From: RPQJ01 sp052035645
GTDB lineage: Bacteria > Pseudomonadota > Gammaproteobacteria > Steroidobacterales > Steroidobacteraceae
Direction of reading: 5' to 3'
Length of the DNA: 64,000 bases
NCBI GenBank assembly: GCA_052035645.1
Contig: JBPOHK010000016.1
Location: 1-64,000 of the forward strand
Positions 44,341-52,609 of the stretch are shown in pieces; positions within the stretch are counted from its first letter, which is position 1; each line of letters opens with the position of its first letter. The notes below the pieces were generated by a model. It saw only the letters and a list, made by a program, of their open reading frames with translations. It made no database searches and had not been told where the DNA came from. The translations under genes and the position numbers were made by a program.

Positions 44341-45258
44341 TTGACTGTCGTGTACTTCGACCCGACGTTCGGCGAGCGCGTGCGCCGCGAACGACTCTAT
44401 GACGGCGACCTGATCGTCGATACCCCGAGCCCGGCCTCCCGCGAACTCTGCGAGTTCGCGCGCAGCCAGATCACCCAGAGCTTCGGCGACCTCGACCCGG
44501 AAACGGCGCAGTTCGAGATGCCGGTCGAGCGCTACGCCGCCCTGCTGTCCGAGCTGAAGCCGCGCTTCATCCACCATCCGGAGACGCTGCGCCTGGTGCG
44601 CGACGTCCTGCGTTCGCTGGGCTACCCCGAGGACACGACCTACTTCGACGTGCCCCGCCTGCGCTCCTCGACGAGCGACGGCTACCTCACCACGGGCATC
44701 GCCTATGCGTTCCATGCGCACCGCGACACCTGGTATTCGGCGCCGATGTGCCAGGTGAACCTCTGGATGCCCGTGTACGCCGCGCGTCCGGACAACATCA
44801 TGGCCTTCCACCCGCAGTACTGGTCGACGCCGGCGCCCAACGACTCCCACAACTACGACTACCAGCGCTGGAACGCCACCAGCCGCTTCAATGCCGCGCA
44901 GCACATCGGCAAGGACACGCGCGTGCAGCCGAAGGCCCAGGTCCCGCTGGACCTGGCGAACGACATCCGTCTGGTCACGCCGGTCGGCGGCATCCAGCAC
45001 TTCGCCGCCGCGCAACTGCACTCCAGCATCCCGAACCAGTCCGGCCGGACGCGCTTCAGCATCGACTTCCGCGTGGTCAACCGCGAGGACCTCGAGAACG
45101 ACGTGGGCGCGCCGAACCTCGACTCCTGCTGCACCGGCACGGCCCTGCCCGACTTCCGCCGGCTGGCCGACCTGCAGCACCTCGACGACGCGCTGATCCA
45201 GCGCTACATGGCGGGGCACCCGCAGGTCCCGCAGGTCACGCTGCGCCAGAGCGCCTGA
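44341..45258 (+). CDS. Putative 2-oxoglutarate/Fe(II)-dependent oxygenase
   Basis: A 305-aa cytoplasmic protein with the facial-triad pattern of 2OG-Fe(II) oxygenases. H127-R-D129 (HAHRDTW) is the HxD, and H227 begins QLHSSIPNQSGRTRFSIDFRVV, where the Arg/Ser pair would bind the 2-oxoglutarate carboxylate. It resembles phytanoyl-CoA dioxygenase-like enzymes and the StrG type found in aminoglycoside/sugar pathways. The start is TTG 44341 with GGGGTGA just upstream. It meets the six-gene sugar operon tail to tail with only 4 bp between the stops. Hydroxylation or epimerisation of a sugar or acyl group is a plausible role, but this is inferred from context. Confidence 0.78.
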   Translation: MTVVYFDPTFGERVRRERLYDGDLIVDTPSPASRELCEFARSQITQSFGDLDPETAQFEMPVERYAALLSELKPRFIHHPETLRLVRDVLRSLGYPEDTTYFDVPRLRSSTSDGYLTTGIAYAFHAHRDTWYSAPMCQVNLWMPVYAARPDNIMAFHPQYWSTPAPNDSHNYDYQRWNATSRFNAAQHIGKDTRVQPKAQVPLDLANDIRLVTPVGGIQHFAAAQLHSSIPNQSGRTRFSIDFRVVNREDLENDVGAPNLDSCCTGTALPDFRRLADLQHLDDALIQRYMAGHPQVPQVTLRQSA

Positions 45259-45262
45259 ACGA

Positions 45263-46621
45263 TCAGGCGTAGGGGCGGAACACGGGCTTGACCGACGCCC
45301 CGACGAGGTGGCGCTCGACGCCCTCCTCCAGCGCACTGCGATAGACGGCCAGCGCCGCGTCGGCCGCCTCGATCGTGCGGTCCACGTCTGCGTCCGTGTG
45401 CGAGTAGCTGATCACGAACGACGGCGCGAGCACGCCGTGGCGGATCATCTCCTGCATGAAGAGCGTGCGCATCGGCTGGCTCGGCTGGCGGTCGGCGTCC
45501 CGCGTCCCGAAGAACAGGCAGCAGTCGCGGCCGAAGCAATCCACGTAGCCGCGCAGGCGGTGCCGGTCGACGGCCTGCAGGAATCCCTCGCGCAGGCGCC
45601 GTCCCTGCCGGTGCAGGTGCTCGGTCACCGGCTCGTCGCGGTACACGCGCAGGGTCTCGATCGCCGCGGCCATCGCGTGCGTCTCGGCCCCGTGCGTGGT
45701 CGACAGCAGGAACACGCGCTCGCGCGGATGATCGATGCCGCCGAGCACCATGATCTCGCGGCGACCCGCGATGGCCGACAGGGCGAAGCCGTTCGCGAGG
45801 GCCTTGCCGAAGGTGCTCAGGTCCGGCGTCACGCCGTACACGTGCTGCGCCCCGGCGCGGTGCCAGCGAAAGCCGGTGATCATCTCGTCGAAGACCAGCA
45901 GTGCGCCCTCGCGGCGGCACAGTGCCTGCAGCCCGGCCAGGAAGCCGGGCGCCGGCTCGTCCGTGCGCGCGGCCTCGAGCACGACGGCCGCGATCTGCCC
46001 GGCGTGGACCCGGAACAGCTCCGACAGGGACGCGAGATCGTTGTAGCGGAACTTGAGCGTCTGGTCGCGCACCCACTGCGGCACGCCGCCCGGCATGCCG
46101 GTGGTGCCGATGAACCAGTCGCTGGTGGAAAAGAACGGGTGGTCGCCGCAGATGGCCACCTTGTCGCGCCCGGTGTGGCAGCGCGCGAGGCGGATGGCCG
46201 CGTCCACGGCCGTCGAGCCGTCCTTGCAGAACTTCACCATCTCGGCCGTCGGCACGGACTCGAGGAAGGCCTCGGCGCATTCGAGCTCGATCGGCGCCGG
46301 CCGCCCGAAGTTGCTGCCGTGGGCGAGCTCGCGCCGCGCCGCCTCCACCACGGACGGATACGCGTGACCGAGCGTGACCGCGCGCAGGCCCATGCCGTAC
46401 TCGATGAACTCGTTGCCGTCGGGATCCCAGACGTGGCAGCCCTGGCCACGCACGATGAACGCCGGCGCGAGTTCGGGATACTGGTCGTCGCCCTTGGCGT
46501 AGGTGTGGGCGCCGCCCGGGATCACCGCCCGAGCGCGTGCGGCGAGCGCCCTGCCGCGCGCATAGTCGCGCACGGGCGGCCCGTGCCGCGGGTCAGGGGG
46601 AGAGTCGGAGCTTGCGCCCAT
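45263..46621 (-). CDS. Class III PLP aminotransferase (glutamate-1-semialdehyde aminomutase-like)
   Basis: A 452-aa PLP enzyme. Marks are the N-terminal ARAVIPGGAHTYAKG, the GSTAVDAAIRLAR cofactor helix, DEMITGFRW (Asp 245 pairs with the PLP nitrogen) and K273 in STFGKALANGF as the Schiff-base lysine. It resembles HemL, but the length, the active-site loop (FFSTSDWFIGTTGMPGGVP) and the location argue for amine transfer to a sugar or small acid used in the glycan rather than haem synthesis. It is the last gene of the minus-strand operon starting at 50937 and overlaps the PIG-L gene by 29 bp. Confidence 0.88.
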   Translation of the reverse strand: MGASSDSPPDPRHGPPVRDYARGRALAARARAVIPGGAHTYAKGDDQYPELAPAFIVRGQGCHVWDPDGNEFIEYGMGLRAVTLGHAYPSVVEAARRELAHGSNFGRPAPIELECAEAFLESVPTAEMVKFCKDGSTAVDAAIRLARCHTGRDKVAICGDHPFFSTSDWFIGTTGMPGGVPQWVRDQTLKFRYNDLASLSELFRVHAGQIAAVVLEAARTDEPAPGFLAGLQALCRREGALLVFDEMITGFRWHRAGAQHVYGVTPDLSTFGKALANGFALSAIAGRREIMVLGGIDHPRERVFLLSTTHGAETHAMAAAIETLRVYRDEPVTEHLHRQGRRLREGFLQAVDRHRLRGYVDCFGRDCCLFFGTRDADRQPSQPMRTLFMQEMIRHGVLAPSFVISYSHTDADVDRTIEAADAALAVYRSALEEGVERHLVGASVKPVFRPYA

Positions 46622-47252
46622 GGAATGCCTCGGCGTAGCCGTCCGGCGCGCGGCACTCGACGCCGCGCAGCCGCATCATGGCCAGGAAGGTGTCGCGCGT
46701 GAACCAGTCGCGCCCGGCCTGGGTCGGGAAGGACGCCAGCAGCACGTCGGCCTTGCGGGCCGCCTGTCGCGCGGTGAGCGGCACGTACACGTTCGGCTGG
46801 CCGAGTCCGCCGTCCCACTTGGGCGTCTCGTACTCGAGCACCACCTGGTCCCGGAACGTGTTCCACACCATCTCGTTCACGATGCGGTGGTCCTGGTGCC
46901 GGTCCTCGCGCTCGTGGCAGAAGATCACGTCGGGCACCGGACGCCGCCTGAGCGCCTCGAACCAGTCCTTGATGCCCGCGTACAGCGCCGGGAAGCGGCC
47001 GTCCGCGAATCCGCCGTGCAGCACCTCGCCGCGGCACCGTGCCTGGACGATGCGCCGCATGGCCCGCTCGGCCTCGCGCCGGCGCTCCGCCGTGCCGCTC
47101 AGCAGTGCGTAGTCGACGACCAGCGGACGCCTGTGCGCCTGCAGCGCGAGCAGCGTGCCGGCGCAGCCGATCTCGACGTCGTCGCAGTGCGCGCCCACGC
47201 ACAGCACGCGCAGGGCGCGACGGGAACCGGAGTCGAGCTGCAATCCCAGCAT
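46593..47252 (-). CDS. PIG-L family (LmbE-like) deacetylase
   Basis: A 219-aa zinc-dependent de-N-acetylase. The N-terminal metal motif reads AHCDDVEIGC (H22, D24, D25), the family AHPDD with Pro replaced by Cys. The later CHEREDRHQDHRIVNEMVWNTFR supplies the third ligand (HQDHR). Family members remove acetyl groups from GlcNAc-type sugars, mycothiol precursors or antibiotics. In this operon it would act on an acetylated sugar or nucleotide sugar, perhaps freeing an amine for new acylation. It starts 7 bp after the cytidylyltransferase gene. Confidence 0.9.
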   Translation of the reverse strand: MLGLQLDSGSRRALRVLCVGAHCDDVEIGCAGTLLALQAHRRPLVVDYALLSGTAERRREAERAMRRIVQARCRGEVLHGGFADGRFPALYAGIKDWFEALRRRPVPDVIFCHEREDRHQDHRIVNEMVWNTFRDQVVLEYETPKWDGGLGQPNVYVPLTARQAARKADVLLASFPTQAGRDWFTRDTFLAMMRLRGVECRAPDGYAEAFHGRKLRLSP

Positions 47253-47259
47253 GCGCGCC

Positions 47260-48057
47260 TCAGTCGTGGTTGCGGGCGGGGTGACGCGCCCAGACCATCC
47301 ACGGACAGTCGCCCCGCGCCTCCATGCGATCGAAGGCGATCTTGTCCTTGAACGTGTCCATGCACTGCCAGAAGCCGCCCCAGCGGGTCGCGGTCAGCTT
47401 GCGCTGCTCGATCAGGCGGGCGAAGGGCTTCTCGACCAGTTCCTCGCCTTCCTGGATGTAGTCGAAGATCGACGGCCGCAGCACGAAATAGCCGCCGTTG
47501 ATCCACAACTCCTGCTCGGGCATCGCGCCCATGCGGGTGACGTGACCGTCCGGGGCCGTCTGCACGGCGTGGAAGCTCTGCGAGTTGCGCACCGCCGCGA
47601 AGCTCGCGATCACGTCACGCGAGCGGAACTCCGCGATGTGCTGGTCGAGCGCGAGGTCCGAGAGGCCGTCGGCGTAGTTGGCGAGGAACATCTCCTCGTC
47701 CTGCACGTACTTGCGCACGCGCAGCAGGCGCTGGCCGATGTTGCTGTGCAGGCCGGTGTCGACGAAGGTGATCTTCCAGTCCGCGAGGTCGCGGGAGTGC
47801 AGCTCGACGCGATGGTCGCTGCCGTAGAAGGTGAAGTCGTTGGTCATCGCCTCCTCGTAGCGCAGGAAGTAGTCCCGCACGAGGTCGCCGCGATAGCCGA
47901 GGCAGAGCACGAATTCCTTGTGGCCGTAGTGCGCGTAGTAGCGCATCAGGTGCCAGAGGATGGGCCGGTGGCCGATCGGAACCAGCGGCTTCGGAATGGT
48001 GTCGGAATGCTCCCTCAGCCGGGTACCGAGACCACCGCAGAACAGGACGACCTTCAT
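47260..48057 (-). CDS. rfbF: Glucose-1-phosphate cytidylyltransferase-like nucleotidyltransferase
   Basis: A 265-aa sugar-1-phosphate nucleotidyltransferase. Marks are VVLFCGGLGTRLREHSDTIPKPLVPIGHRPILWHLMRYYAHYGHKEFVLCLGY, the FVDTGLHSNIGQRLLRV segment, NYADGLSDLAL and NGGYFVLRPSIFDYI, which place it nearest to RfbF, the CDP-glucose synthase. It activates a hexose-1-phosphate with CTP (or another NTP) for branched or deoxy sugars. No CDP-glucose 4,6-dehydratase (RfbG) is visible in the window, so either the dehydratase lies elsewhere or the activated sugar is used differently. Its ATG overlaps the stop of the DUF4910 gene (ATGA). Confidence 0.88.
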   Translation of the reverse strand: MKVVLFCGGLGTRLREHSDTIPKPLVPIGHRPILWHLMRYYAHYGHKEFVLCLGYRGDLVRDYFLRYEEAMTNDFTFYGSDHRVELHSRDLADWKITFVDTGLHSNIGQRLLRVRKYVQDEEMFLANYADGLSDLALDQHIAEFRSRDVIASFAAVRNSQSFHAVQTAPDGHVTRMGAMPEQELWINGGYFVLRPSIFDYIQEGEELVEKPFARLIEQRKLTATRWGGFWQCMDTFKDKIAFDRMEARGDCPWMVWARHPARNHD

Positions 48058-49337
48058 CCCTCCTCCCTCTCGCCGACGCGCCCGAGCAGGCCGGCCTCTT
48101 CGAGTGCAGCGGCGGCTGCACGGATGATATCGAACCGCAGTCCGCTGCGGCGCGCGACGTCGAGCAGGCTCTGGGTCCCGTCCGACTGGTTCAGCAGCCA
48201 CAGCATCGCGTGCTCGCGCTCGGCCGGGCTGGTGCCGCCCACGGCCCCGTAGAGCCCGCGCTTGCCGAGCCGCGGCTCGCCTTTCGGGCTGAGGTTCAGG
48301 TAGCGCGCGTCGTGCTCGAGCACCGTCACGAACTGGCGGCAGGCCTCGAGACTCCCGGCCAGCGACTCCGGCCGGATGAAAGCGAGATCGTCCGCCGAGG
48401 TGTGGTACTCCGGATAGGTGCCGTTGAACGAGCGGGTGAGCCGGCCGACCGGCAGGTTGAAGCCGGGCGAGCAGAGCTGGCGCTCGTCGTATCCGTACGG
48501 CGAGAACGGCACGGTGCGTCCATCCGGCCGCTCTCCCACCACGAAGCGGCCGACGGCGTCCGTCCAGGTGGTCTCGTCGCGCGAGCACTTGTAGGTCAGT
48601 CCGCCCGGGTCGCCGAGCAGGCCGAGCACCAGCCCCGCCCGGACCCGGTCCAGCCGGGACTCGTTCGCGTGCAGCCAGCACAGCGAGCCGATGGTCCCCG
48701 GCGCGAACACGAACCGGTAGGTGTAACGTCGCGGCTCGCTCGCGACCCACTGCGCGAGCGCGGTCGCCACGGCCATGCCCGAGGTGTTGTCGTTGGCGAG
48801 CGACGGATGGCAGACGTGGGTGAAAAACAGCACCTCGTCCTGCCGGCGGCCGGGCAGCACGCACTCGGCGTAGGTCAGCGACCCCGGCGCGAGCGAACTC
48901 TTCACTTCGACACGGTAGTCGCCGTCGGGGAGCGCCTCGCGCTGGACGTGCGGCAGGCAGAAGCCCCAGTCGCGGCGGTAGTAGCTGGTGCGATACGGGA
49001 TCCAGCCGGGGTACGCCGGCAGCGAATGCAGCTTCGCCTCCAGTTCCGTGCGGGAAATCGTCCGGCTCACCGGCTCGGAATAGCTGACGAGGTGCAGGTT
49101 GTGCCGCTGGAAATCGACGACGCGCGCACCGTCGGGCGCAAGGACCGCGGCATCCTCGACGTTCCACTCGAGCGGCACCTCCCAGTCGAAGACCGTCGTG
49201 CCGCTCGGGACTTCGTGCACCTGCAGCGGCAGGTGCTCGCCGAGGATCGCGAGGCTGCGGCGGACCCCGTCGCCGGTGATGCTGCGGCAGATCGGGTACA
49301 GCCGGGTCGCCAGCGCGTGCAGTTCCGGCCCGTTCAC
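48054..49337 (-). CDS. DUF4910-family aminopeptidase-like protein with C-terminal winged helix
   Basis: A 427-aa protein with an M28-like zinc-peptidase fold (DUF4910/DUF2172). H174 and H177 in FFTHVCHPS, D183 in LANDNTSGMAVA, and the late EYHTSADDL look like metal ligands. The segment often written PETIGS in peptidase-like relatives is PGTIGS here, so the catalytic Glu may be absent. The C-terminus (about 365-420; LLNQSDGTQSLLDVARRSGLRFDIIRAAAAALEEAGLL) is a winged-helix-like domain. GTG 49337 has GGGAGG upstream and overlaps the RfbC stop (GTGA). Such proteins occur in sugar clusters, but no reaction is established; hydrolysis of an amide on a sugar is a possibility. Confidence 0.82.
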   Translation of the reverse strand: MNGPELHALATRLYPICRSITGDGVRRSLAILGEHLPLQVHEVPSGTTVFDWEVPLEWNVEDAAVLAPDGARVVDFQRHNLHLVSYSEPVSRTISRTELEAKLHSLPAYPGWIPYRTSYYRRDWGFCLPHVQREALPDGDYRVEVKSSLAPGSLTYAECVLPGRRQDEVLFFTHVCHPSLANDNTSGMAVATALAQWVASEPRRYTYRFVFAPGTIGSLCWLHANESRLDRVRAGLVLGLLGDPGGLTYKCSRDETTWTDAVGRFVVGERPDGRTVPFSPYGYDERQLCSPGFNLPVGRLTRSFNGTYPEYHTSADDLAFIRPESLAGSLEACRQFVTVLEHDARYLNLSPKGEPRLGKRGLYGAVGGTSPAEREHAMLWLLNQSDGTQSLLDVARRSGLRFDIIRAAAAALEEAGLLGRVGEREEG

Positions 49338-49903
49338 GCCCGCCTCCCGCCGGCCGCGGCCTCGTGCCGGGCGCGGTCGAAATCGGGATAGCCCGCGTCA
49401 CGCGCGGAGATCGTCATCTCGCCCGCGTCGGGCCACTCGATCGCGAACGCCGGATCGTTCCAGCGCACGCCGTCGGCGAGCGACGGCGCGTAGACGTCGG
49501 TCATGGCGTAGAGCACTTCGGACGCGTCGGCGAGCGTGAGGAACCCGTGGGCGACGCCGTGCGGGATGAACACCGAGTCACGATTGGCATCGTCGAGCCG
49601 GAGGCCCTCGTGGCGCAGGTAGCTCGGCGAATCCGGCCGCAGGTCGAGGAGCACGTCGTGGACCGCGCCGCGCACGCAGCGCACCAGCTTGTCCTCCCGC
49701 GACGGGGAGCGCTGGAAATGCATGCCGCGCAGCGTCCCGCGGCGGGCGTTGAACGACAGGCTCGACTGCACGAACGCGCCCGGCAGGCCGGCCGCGGCGA
49801 ATTCGTCGCGGCAGAACACGCGGGCGAACAGCCCGCGCTCGTCCGCGTGCGGCTCGACCTGCACGAGATAGGCGCCCGCGATGCTGAGCGGCCGGAACTG
49901 CAT
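49334..49903 (-). CDS. rfbC: dTDP-4-dehydrorhamnose 3,5-epimerase family protein
   Basis: A 189-aa cupin-fold epimerase. Marks are the HADERGLFARVFCRDEF start, FVQSSLSFNARRGTLRGMHFQ with catalytic H62, VHDVLLDLRPDSPSYLRH, IPHGVAHGFLTL and the catalytic Tyr in DVYAP (Y138). It epimerises C3 and/or C5 of a 4-keto-6-deoxy nucleotide sugar. No rfbA, rfbB or rfbD lies nearby, so it may serve a CDP-sugar made through RfbF rather than dTDP-rhamnose. It starts 2 bp after the SDR gene and overlaps the DUF4910 gene. Confidence 0.9.
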   Translation of the reverse strand: MQFRPLSIAGAYLVQVEPHADERGLFARVFCRDEFAAAGLPGAFVQSSLSFNARRGTLRGMHFQRSPSREDKLVRCVRGAVHDVLLDLRPDSPSYLRHEGLRLDDANRDSVFIPHGVAHGFLTLADASEVLYAMTDVYAPSLADGVRWNDPAFAIEWPDAGEMTISARDAGYPDFDRARHEAAAGGRRA

Positions 49904-49905
49904 GC

Positions 49906-50937
49906 TCAGCGCCAGAAGAACTCGTCGTCGATCTGGCCCGTGGACTGCAGGTACTTGATCTGCTTCAGGCGGGTGTAGGCGCGGAACTGGTAGGTGTCGG
50001 CAGGCATCTGGATGCGCTCGAAGATCTCGCGCAGCTGGCGGGCCCCGTCGCGGGCCGTGTACCGGCACTTGAAGCCCGGCAACTCGCCGTGGATGCGGTC
50101 GAAGTTCACGCGGTAGCTGCGGTTGTCGCCGCTCGGCGGACCGACGCTCACCTCGCAGCCCGTGAATTCGTCGGCCACGATCTGCGCGATCTCGCGGATG
50201 CGGTAGTTGTCGGAGTTCTGGCCGACGTTGAAGACCTTGCCGCGCACGGCGTCCTCCGGCGCCACCAGTGCCCGGTAAATCGCCTCGCAGATGTCCTCGA
50301 CGTGCACGACCGGCCGCCACGGGCTGCCGTCGCTGATCATGGCGATCTTGCGCGTCGTCCAGGCGAGGGCCGACAGGTCGTTGATGACGATGTCGAACCG
50401 CATGCGCGGCGACGGGCCGTAGGCGGTCGCGTTGCGCAGGAAGACCGGGCAGAAATCCGCGCCCGCCATCGCGCCGACGTCGCGCTCGACCAGCACCTTG
50501 CACTCTGCGTAGGCCGTCTGCGGGTTGGTCGGCGAGGTCTCGTCCAGGAAATCGCCCGTGCCCGCGCCGTAGACGCTGCACGACGAGGTGTAGACGAACC
50601 GGCGGATGCCGGCGGTGCGCGCCGAGTGCGCCAGCGCCACCGAGCCGCCGTGGTTGATCTTGTGCGTGATCTCGGGCTTGTTCTGCCCGAGCGGGTCGTT
50701 CGACAGTTCGGCAAGGTGGGCCACGGCGTCGCACCCGGCGAGGTCGGCCGGCGTGACGTGGCGGAGGTCCTTGTTGAGGGTCTGCGGCGAGCGGCCGAGG
50801 TGGCGGTTGTCGCTGTACAGCCAGCCGTCCCGGTAATAGCCGGTGTCGAGCCCGAGGACCTCGATCCCCCGTTCCATGAGGTAGGGCGCCAGCACCGCGC
50901 CGATGTAGCCGTTCACGCCCGTCACGAACACTTTCAT
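49906..50937 (-). CDS. NAD-dependent epimerase/dehydratase (extended SDR)
   Basis: A 343-aa Rossmann enzyme acting on nucleotide sugars. It has TGVNGYIGAVLAPYLMERG (6-24), HLAELSNDP, VYTSSCSVYG, and the catalytic Tyr-x-x-x-Lys in TAYAECKVLVER. The FLRNATAYGPSPRMRFDIVINDL segment places it among the NAD-dependent epimerase/dehydratases found in O-antigen clusters. It might reduce or epimerise the RfbC product. It is the first gene of the six-gene minus-strand operon (SDR, RfbC, DUF4910, RfbF, PIG-L, aminotransferase), whose genes overlap or are at most 7 bp apart. A 135-bp divergent region separates it from the GH140-like gene. Confidence 0.9.
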   Translation of the reverse strand: MKVFVTGVNGYIGAVLAPYLMERGIEVLGLDTGYYRDGWLYSDNRHLGRSPQTLNKDLRHVTPADLAGCDAVAHLAELSNDPLGQNKPEITHKINHGGSVALAHSARTAGIRRFVYTSSCSVYGAGTGDFLDETSPTNPQTAYAECKVLVERDVGAMAGADFCPVFLRNATAYGPSPRMRFDIVINDLSALAWTTRKIAMISDGSPWRPVVHVEDICEAIYRALVAPEDAVRGKVFNVGQNSDNYRIREIAQIVADEFTGCEVSVGPPSGDNRSYRVNFDRIHGELPGFKCRYTARDGARQLREIFERIQMPADTYQFRAYTRLKQIKYLQSTGQIDDEFFWR

Positions 50938-51072
50938 TTTTCCGACCCGTTGCTTGCACGTGCCGACCCGGCACGCCGAATCCCGCCATTCTAGGCGAAC
51001 GCCCCCCTCGAACTTCGACCGGCCTCAAGCTTTTGCCTTCATGGGGCCCAGCCGTTCCCCTATGATCCCGCC

Positions 51073-52467
51073 ATGGCCCGGGGCCACCGATCCAGCCGTC
51101 CGCACGACCTGCCCGCCGTCCGGCGGCGCCTGCTGCTGGCCGCCGTCGCACTGCTGGGCGCCTGCCTCGCCCCGGTGGACACCGTCCAGGCCGCCCCGGC
51201 CGCGACGGCCGGTCCGCAGCCCGGGCCGGCCTCCGGCGTCTTCCCCCTGCGGACCGAGGCCGGCAAGCGCTACCTCGTCGATGCGTCGGGCCGGCCGTTC
51301 TTCATCAAGGCCGATGCCGCGTGGTCGCTGATCGCACAGCTGAAGCGACCCGAGGTGGAGCGTTACCTCGAGACCCGCCGCCGGCAGGGCTTCAACGCGA
51401 TCCTCGTCGAGCTCGAGGAGCACAAGTTCTCGGCGCATCCCCCGTTCAATGCCTATGGGGTCGCGCCCTTCACGCGCCCGGGCGACTTTTCCGTCCCGAA
51501 CGACGCGTACTTCGACTACGCCGACGAGGTGATCGGGCGGGCCGCCGCGCACGGCATGCTGGTCATGCTCACCCCCGCCTACCTGGGGTACGACGGCGGC
51601 GAGGAGGGCTGGTACCGGGCGCTGAGCGCACACACGCCGGCGCAGCTGCGCGAGTACGGCCGCTACGTCGCGCGCCGGCTGGGGTCGCACCCGAACATCC
51701 TCTGGGTCCACGGCGGCGACTTCCTGCCGCCGGACCGCACGATCCTGCGCGAGGTGGCGCACGGCATCCGCGAGGTTGCGGGCCCCGGGCTGCACACGTT
51801 CCACGGCTCGCGCGGCCATTCCGCCGTGGGATTCCTCGGCACGGACGAGCCCTGGCTCAACGTGAACAACATCTACACCAGCGAAGCCGACGTGGTCGCC
51901 CGGGCCCGCGCGGAGTTTGCGCGCAGCACCCTGCCCTTCTTCCTGATCGAGGCGCGCTACGAAAACGAGAAAGGCGCCGGCGCCGAGATCGTCCGGCGAC
52001 AGGCCTACCAGGCGATGCTGAACGGAGCCTGCGGGCACACGATGGGCAACCGGCCCGTCTGGAACTTCGATGCCGGCTGGCAGGCGGCGCTCGACAGTCC
52101 CGGGGCCCGCTCGATGCAGCCGTTCCACCGGCTGGTGGACCGGATCGCCTGGTGGACCCTCGTCCCGGACCAGCGCCAGCGTTTCCTGGTCGCCGGAGCG
52201 GGTTCCGGTGCAGAGGCGTCCGCGGCCATCGACCCGCAGGGCGCGCTAGGCATCGTCTACGTGCCCAGCCTGAGGGCCGTGACCATCGACCTGCGCGGCC
52301 TGCGCGGCCCGCAGGTGGACGCGCGCTGGGTGGACCCGGTCACCGGCGCGGAGCGCGTCGTCGCGGGCTCCCCGTTCGATGGCGACGGCCCGCGGGTCTT
52401 CGTCGCCGACGGGCGCAATGCGGGCAATGCGGAGGACTGGATCCTGATCCTGCGCTCGGTCCGCTGA
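51073..52467 (+). CDS. DUF4038 (GH140-like) glycoside hydrolase, putative lipoprotein
   Basis: A 464-aa exported enzyme homologous along its length to the C-terminal domain of the giant lipoprotein at 40080. The basic N-terminus and the hydrophobic LLLAAVALLGAC suggest a signal peptide with a possible lipobox (Cys 31). The barrel begins GKRYLVDASGRPFFIKADAAWSLIAQL. Candidate catalytic residues are the Asp of LWVHGGDF and the Glu of FFLIEARYENE. The C-terminal domain (about 375-464) is a beta sandwich, as in the putative collagen-binding partner of DUF4038. GH140 enzymes with known activity release apiose, a branched sugar; the substrate here is unknown. It may lead the glycosyltransferase/Wzm/Wzt gene set. 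Confidence 0.88.
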   Translation: MARGHRSSRPHDLPAVRRRLLLAAVALLGACLAPVDTVQAAPAATAGPQPGPASGVFPLRTEAGKRYLVDASGRPFFIKADAAWSLIAQLKRPEVERYLETRRRQGFNAILVELEEHKFSAHPPFNAYGVAPFTRPGDFSVPNDAYFDYADEVIGRAAAHGMLVMLTPAYLGYDGGEEGWYRALSAHTPAQLREYGRYVARRLGSHPNILWVHGGDFLPPDRTILREVAHGIREVAGPGLHTFHGSRGHSAVGFLGTDEPWLNVNNIYTSEADVVARARAEFARSTLPFFLIEARYENEKGAGAEIVRRQAYQAMLNGACGHTMGNRPVWNFDAGWQAALDSPGARSMQPFHRLVDRIAWWTLVPDQRQRFLVAGAGSGAEASAAIDPQGALGIVYVPSLRAVTIDLRGLRGPQVDARWVDPVTGAERVVAGSPFDGDGPRVFVADGRNAGNAEDWILILRSVR

Positions 52468-52609
52468 GCGCTGCGCGCGGATCTCGCCGCGCCCGTCATG
52501 ACGCGCGTCTCGTTTCGACGGGTCGGTTGCTTGACTTGCCGCGAGGGCAGCGCCGAAAGTACCCGGCAGAAGAGCACTGCGCCCGCGACGGCGCCCGCAC
52601 GGAGCCCCG

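Noticed and set aside
45263..46621. The aminotransferase as the haem-pathway gene hemL
   Set aside because: It lies in a sugar operon, has an extended N-terminus, and its substrate-loop sequence differs from that of typical HemL.
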